Position numbers and translations under genes: made by a program
Part shown: positions 61,252 to 64,000 of the stretch, piece after piece
How positions within the stretch are numbered: the first letter of the stretch is position 1
Layout of the letters: every line of letters begins with the position of its first letter
Assembly (NCBI RefSeq): GCF_900109525.1
Contig: NZ_FOAN01000005.1
Location: 248,001-312,000 of the forward strand
Direction: 5' to 3'
Length of the DNA: 64,000 nt
From: Allobosea lupini
GTDB lineage: Bacteria > Pseudomonadota > Alphaproteobacteria > Rhizobiales > Beijerinckiaceae
Notes under the pieces: generated by a model
What the model was told of the DNA's origin: nothing
The model's input: the letters and a program-made list of their open reading frames with translations, nothing else
The model's database searches: none

Positions 61252-62348
61252 GGCATGCGCTCCTCTTGCACTCTATCGGCCGGCACGAAGGCCTGCCCTG
61301 CCATCAGGATGCGGGCGGTGCGCAGCAGCCCGGCCCGCTCGACCACCGGCTGCTCTGCGGTTCCACCGACCGTCAGCGTCACCGTGAACTCGCCGGTGGG
61401 ATGCTCGACCGAAAGCGTCCGCTCGCGTCCCTCCGGCATCACGACGACCGAAGCCGCAGGCGAGCCCGGCAAGACGGCCGCGGTGGCGACCGTCACGGCT
61501 GCGAAGACGCCGATCGAGGCATGGCACTCATGCGGGATGAAACTGCGGGTCGAGATCGCCCCGCCGGCTTGCGGCGGCGCGACCAGCGCGATCTTCGGCA
61601 CGACCTTCCTGGCGACGTCGCCGAGATTCATCAGCGGCCCGGCAGCGAGGCGGATGGCCTCGATCCGGGCCTTGAGCTCGGCATCCTCGTTGAGCTGGTC
61701 GCGCGGCTCGTAGCCGGTGCGCCCGACATCCTCCGCCCGCATGACGATGACCGGCATGCCGTTGTCGATCAGGGTGCAAGGCACGCCCTCGATCACGTCG
61801 ACGACATTGCCGGTCGGCAAGAGCGCGCCGCAGACCGAGCCCTCGGCATCGAGAAAGCCGATATCGATCGGCGCCGAGGTTCCCGGCACGCCGTCGATGC
61901 GCGCTGCCCCCTCGGCGCTCGCCTGCCCGTCCGGCGTATCCATGCTGAGGTCGGCGATCGTGCCGGTGTTGATCGTCCGGACCCGGACGGTGGTTCGCGC
62001 GCCACCAGCCTTCACCAGCCCGCGCGCCAGCGCGAACGGACCGATCCCGGCGAGGATATTGCCGCAGTTCGGGGTGGTATCGACCGAAGCCGTCTCGATA
62101 CCGACCTGCGCGAACAGGAAGTCGATGTCGCATCCCGGCTCGTCCGAGGGCGAGACGATCGCGACCTTACTGGTCAGGGGATGGGCGCCGCCGAGCCCGT
62201 CGACCTGGCGCTTGTCGGGCGAGCCCATCACCGCAAGGAGGACAGCGTCGCGTGCGGCGATATCGGCCGGCAGATCATCGCGCAGGAAATAGGCGCCCTT
62301 GGAGGTGCCGCCGCGGATCAGCATACAGGGGACGGCGAGCTGGCCCAT
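61248..62348 (-). CDS. PrpF-family isomerase, GalD-like (4-oxalomesaconate tautomerase)
   Basis: 366 residues of the PrpF fold, related to diaminopimelate epimerase. RGGTSKG at 12-18 and NCGN at 94-97 mark the active site; the fold's second half carries SFIPHECHASIGVF with the other catalytic residue region. GalD converts the keto form of 4-oxalomesaconate to the enol form used by GalB. The adjacent GalB-like gene makes this assignment likelier than aconitate isomerase (PrpF proper). Confidence 0.9.
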   Translation of the reverse strand: MGQLAVPCMLIRGGTSKGAYFLRDDLPADIAARDAVLLAVMGSPDKRQVDGLGGAHPLTSKVAIVSPSDEPGCDIDFLFAQVGIETASVDTTPNCGNILAGIGPFALARGLVKAGGARTTVRVRTINTGTIADLSMDTPDGQASAEGAARIDGVPGTSAPIDIGFLDAEGSVCGALLPTGNVVDVIEGVPCTLIDNGMPVIVMRAEDVGRTGYEPRDQLNEDAELKARIEAIRLAAGPLMNLGDVARKVVPKIALVAPPQAGGAISTRSFIPHECHASIGVFAAVTVATAAVLPGSPAASVVVMPEGRERTLSVEHPTGEFTVTLTVGGTAEQPVVERAGLLRTARILMAGQAFVPADRVQEERMP

Positions 62349-62351
62349 CGC

Positions 62352-63338
62352 TCACTCCGCCGCCTTGATGCCGGAACGGGTGATGACCTCGCGCCAGAGC
62401 ACGAGTTCGGAGGCGATCAGCTTGCCGAAGCCTTCCGGCGTCTCAGGCCGGGCGATGGCACCGTCCTTGGCCAGCGCCGCGGCGAAATCGAGCTGGCTGA
62501 GCAGCGTATTGATCTCGCGATTGAGCCGCTCGACGACGGGACGTGGCGTGCGCGCCGGCGCCACGATCCCGTACCATTGCACCGCCTCGAAATCCGGCAG
62601 GCCGCCCTCGGACAGCGTCGGCAGGTCCGGTGCGAAGCCCACGCGCTCGCGCGCGGCGACGCCGAGCACCCTGAGCTGACCACCTTCCGCCAAGGGTAGA
62701 ACCGCCGGCCCGCCCGTCAGCGTGAACTGGATGTTGCCGGCGACGAGATCGTTCACCGAAGGCGCCGTGCCGCGATAGGGCACATGCGTCGCCTCGATGC
62801 CGGCGCGATGGCAGAAATAGGCGGTGGCGATATGGGCGGCGCTGCCCTGGCCACCGGACGAATAGTTCAGCTTGCCCGGATTGGCCTTGGCGTAGGCGAT
62901 GAACTCGCTGAGCGTCTTCGCCGGCAGCTTCGGATTGATCGCCAGGATGTTCGGCAGCATGGCGACGAGCGCCACCGGCTGGAAATCCTTGACCGGGTCA
63001 TAGGGCACGTTCGGATAGAGCGAGGGCGCGAAGGCGAGCGTGCCGATATGCCCCATCATCAGCGTGTGCCCATCGGGATCGGATTTGGCGACCTGCCCCG
63101 AGGCCGTCATGCCGCCGGCGCCCGGCCGGTTCTCGATCACAAAGCCCTTGCCGGGAATGCTGCGCTCGAGCTTGCTGGCGATCAATCGCGCTAGCACGTC
63201 GGTGCTGCCGCCGGGTGTGAACGGCACGACGATCCGGATCAGCTGGCTCGGCCACTCCGGCTGGGCGCGCACCGACGTAAGCCCGGCGAAGCCAGTGAGC
63301 CCTATGCCGGCAAGGACGGAGCGACGATCCAGCATCAT
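62352..63338 (-). CDS. TctC/Bug-family tripartite tricarboxylate-type solute-binding protein
   Basis: 328 residues. The signal sequence LDRRSVLAGIGLTGF has a twin arginine and ends near VRAQ (about 26). The mature part has Bug motifs IRIVVPFTPGGSTDVLARLI (34-53) and the FVIENRPGAGG stretch. No TctA/TctB membrane genes are present in the window, so it is an orphan binding protein, common in this family; it could also act as a sensor. Start 63338 overlaps the stop of the upstream dehydrogenase (ATGA). Confidence 0.92.
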   Translation of the reverse strand: MMLDRRSVLAGIGLTGFAGLTSVRAQPEWPSQLIRIVVPFTPGGSTDVLARLIASKLERSIPGKGFVIENRPGAGGMTASGQVAKSDPDGHTLMMGHIGTLAFAPSLYPNVPYDPVKDFQPVALVAMLPNILAINPKLPAKTLSEFIAYAKANPGKLNYSSGGQGSAAHIATAYFCHRAGIEATHVPYRGTAPSVNDLVAGNIQFTLTGGPAVLPLAEGGQLRVLGVAARERVGFAPDLPTLSEGGLPDFEAVQWYGIVAPARTPRPVVERLNREINTLLSQLDFAAALAKDGAIARPETPEGFGKLIASELVLWREVITRSGIKAAE

Positions 63339-64000
63339 CGCGTCCCCTCCTTTCGCCGAGCCCCGCGCAGCTGCGCGTCGGCGACCGCCTGGGCAACGCC
63401 GGGATGCAGCCCCGCCGCAGCCAGCATCTCCGCCGCCTCGCGCATCTCGGCCGAGCGGCGCACGCCATGGGTGGCGACGCGCTCGCGCATGTCGGCGGCG
63501 AGCGCATGGAAATCGATCGACGGGAAGGTCGCGTTGAGGCTGGCGAAGACTGGGTCCTTGACGTCCCAGGCCTCGCAGGCGGCGGCGCAGTCGACCATCA
63601 GCGCCTCCAGCCCCTTGATCACGATCGAGCGGCAGAGCTTCATCGCCGAGGCCCGGCCATAGACCTCCGAGACCGGCGTCAGGTTCATGCCGAGCTCATT
63701 CAGAGCCTCGGACGCAGCCTGCGCCTGCGGCCCTCCGGAAAGGATCGCCACCTTGAGGCCAGGCTTCAGCACCGGCGCCATCACCGCGGCCTCGAGATAG
63801 TCGGCACCACTTGCGGTCACCGCCTGCGCCGCCCGCTGCTTGGTCGAGGGCGCGGCCGAATTGACATCGACGAAGACCTGGCCCGGTTTCAGCCAGACCG
63901 CAGCTTCGGTAGCCACCGCCTCGGCGCGGTCGGCAGTGACGGCCGAGAAGACGAAAGTCGCGTTTGAGCAGGCCTCCTGCGCCGAGGGTGCGCGGACGAC
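63335..64000 (-). CDS. NAD(P)-dependent dehydrogenase, DUF1932 type, 5' end missing
   Basis: The frame stays open to the window edge, so about 222 C-terminal residues are visible; the GTG at 63914-63916 is not the true start. It belongs to the 6-phosphogluconate/3-hydroxyisobutyrate dehydrogenase superfamily: FVDVNSAAPSTKQRAA holds the substrate-site Ser region, and the conserved Lys is expected in the helix LCRSIVIKGLEALMVDC. The C-terminal part is DUF1932. Such genes often accompany gallate/protocatechuate pathway genes; the substrate is unknown. First visible gene of the leftward aromatic operon. Confidence 0.88.
   Translation of the reverse strand, partial: VVRAPSAQEACSNATFVFSAVTADRAEAVATEAAVWLKPGQVFVDVNSAAPSTKQRAAQAVTASGADYLEAAVMAPVLKPGLKVAILSGGPQAQAASEALNELGMNLTPVSEVYGRASAMKLCRSIVIKGLEALMVDCAAACEAWDVKDPVFASLNATFPSIDFHALAADMRERVATHGVRRSAEMREAAEMLAAAGLHPGVAQAVADAQLRGARRKEGTR

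Overview
The window is a high-GC chromosomal segment from an alphaproteobacterium of the order Hyphomicrobiales, most likely Bosea or a close relative. This is inferred from protein style and gene content: Irr with iron-control-element operators, homospermidine synthase, fused IolC-DUF2090, a double cold-shock protein, MucR-free Rhizobiales-type small secreted proteins, and many Liv- and Fbp-type ABC transporters. I found no insertion sequence, phage, plasmid or CRISPR signature. Genes are tightly packed, often with 4-bp ATGA or GTGA overlaps.

Layout. 1-3.6 kb: the end of a UgpB-like solute-binding protein, a metallophosphoesterase and homospermidine synthase. 3.7-7.8 kb: two proteins of unknown function, aspartate-semialdehyde dehydrogenase and an EamA transporter. 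7.8-11.6 kb: a TetR repressor divergent from an EmrAB-type efflux pair, with two identical 18-bp operators. 11.7-13.2 kb: an iron module (irr, bfd, bfr) with two 25-bp Irr boxes. 13.3-21 kb: mostly housekeeping and small proteins (MOSC, double cold-shock protein, carbonic anhydrase, YggT/YggU, tRNA-Ala(CGC), a LysR regulator with a Tat-exported amidohydrolase, and small envelope proteins).

20.9-35.2 kb is an inositol locus. Leftward run iolR, iolC-DUF2090, iolD, iolE, iolB and an unknown gene. Rightward run an SDR dehydrogenase, an inositol dehydrogenase (iolG type), an inositol-monophosphatase-family enzyme and a three-gene Fbp/Afu-type ABC transporter. A GGAA-N6-TTCC operator lies between the two arms. 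The phosphatase beside an Afu-like transporter suggests import of phosphorylated inositol or polyol.

35.2-45.5 kb is one long leftward series: a HAD phosphatase, class III aminotransferase, arginase-fold protein, SMR transporter, serine hydrolase, GNAT-type acyltransferase, second DMT transporter and DUF2147 protein, then a two-component system (its kinase is frameshifted at a G8 tract) and a MipA-like outer-membrane protein. I cannot match the first eight genes to a known pathway. They look like synthesis and export of a small amine- or guanidino-derived compound, and they are my main candidate for an undescribed system.

45.9-53.0 kb: an IclR regulator is translationally coupled to a fused hydantoinase/oxoprolinase HyuA-HyuB, followed by an OPT transporter and an AroM protein. 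Two matching TCCA-N5-TGGA palindromes lie in front of this operon and of the leftward operon, which ties the two together.

53.2-64.0 kb is a leftward aromatic-acid catabolic operon: a DUF1932 dehydrogenase (cut by the window end), a TctC-type binding protein, GalD-, GalB- and LigK/GalC-like enzymes, a Liv-type ABC transporter, a MetE-C-terminal-like methyltransferase and a two-domain VOC extradiol dioxygenase. Together they could import a (methoxylated) gallate-like acid and convert it to pyruvate and oxaloacetate.
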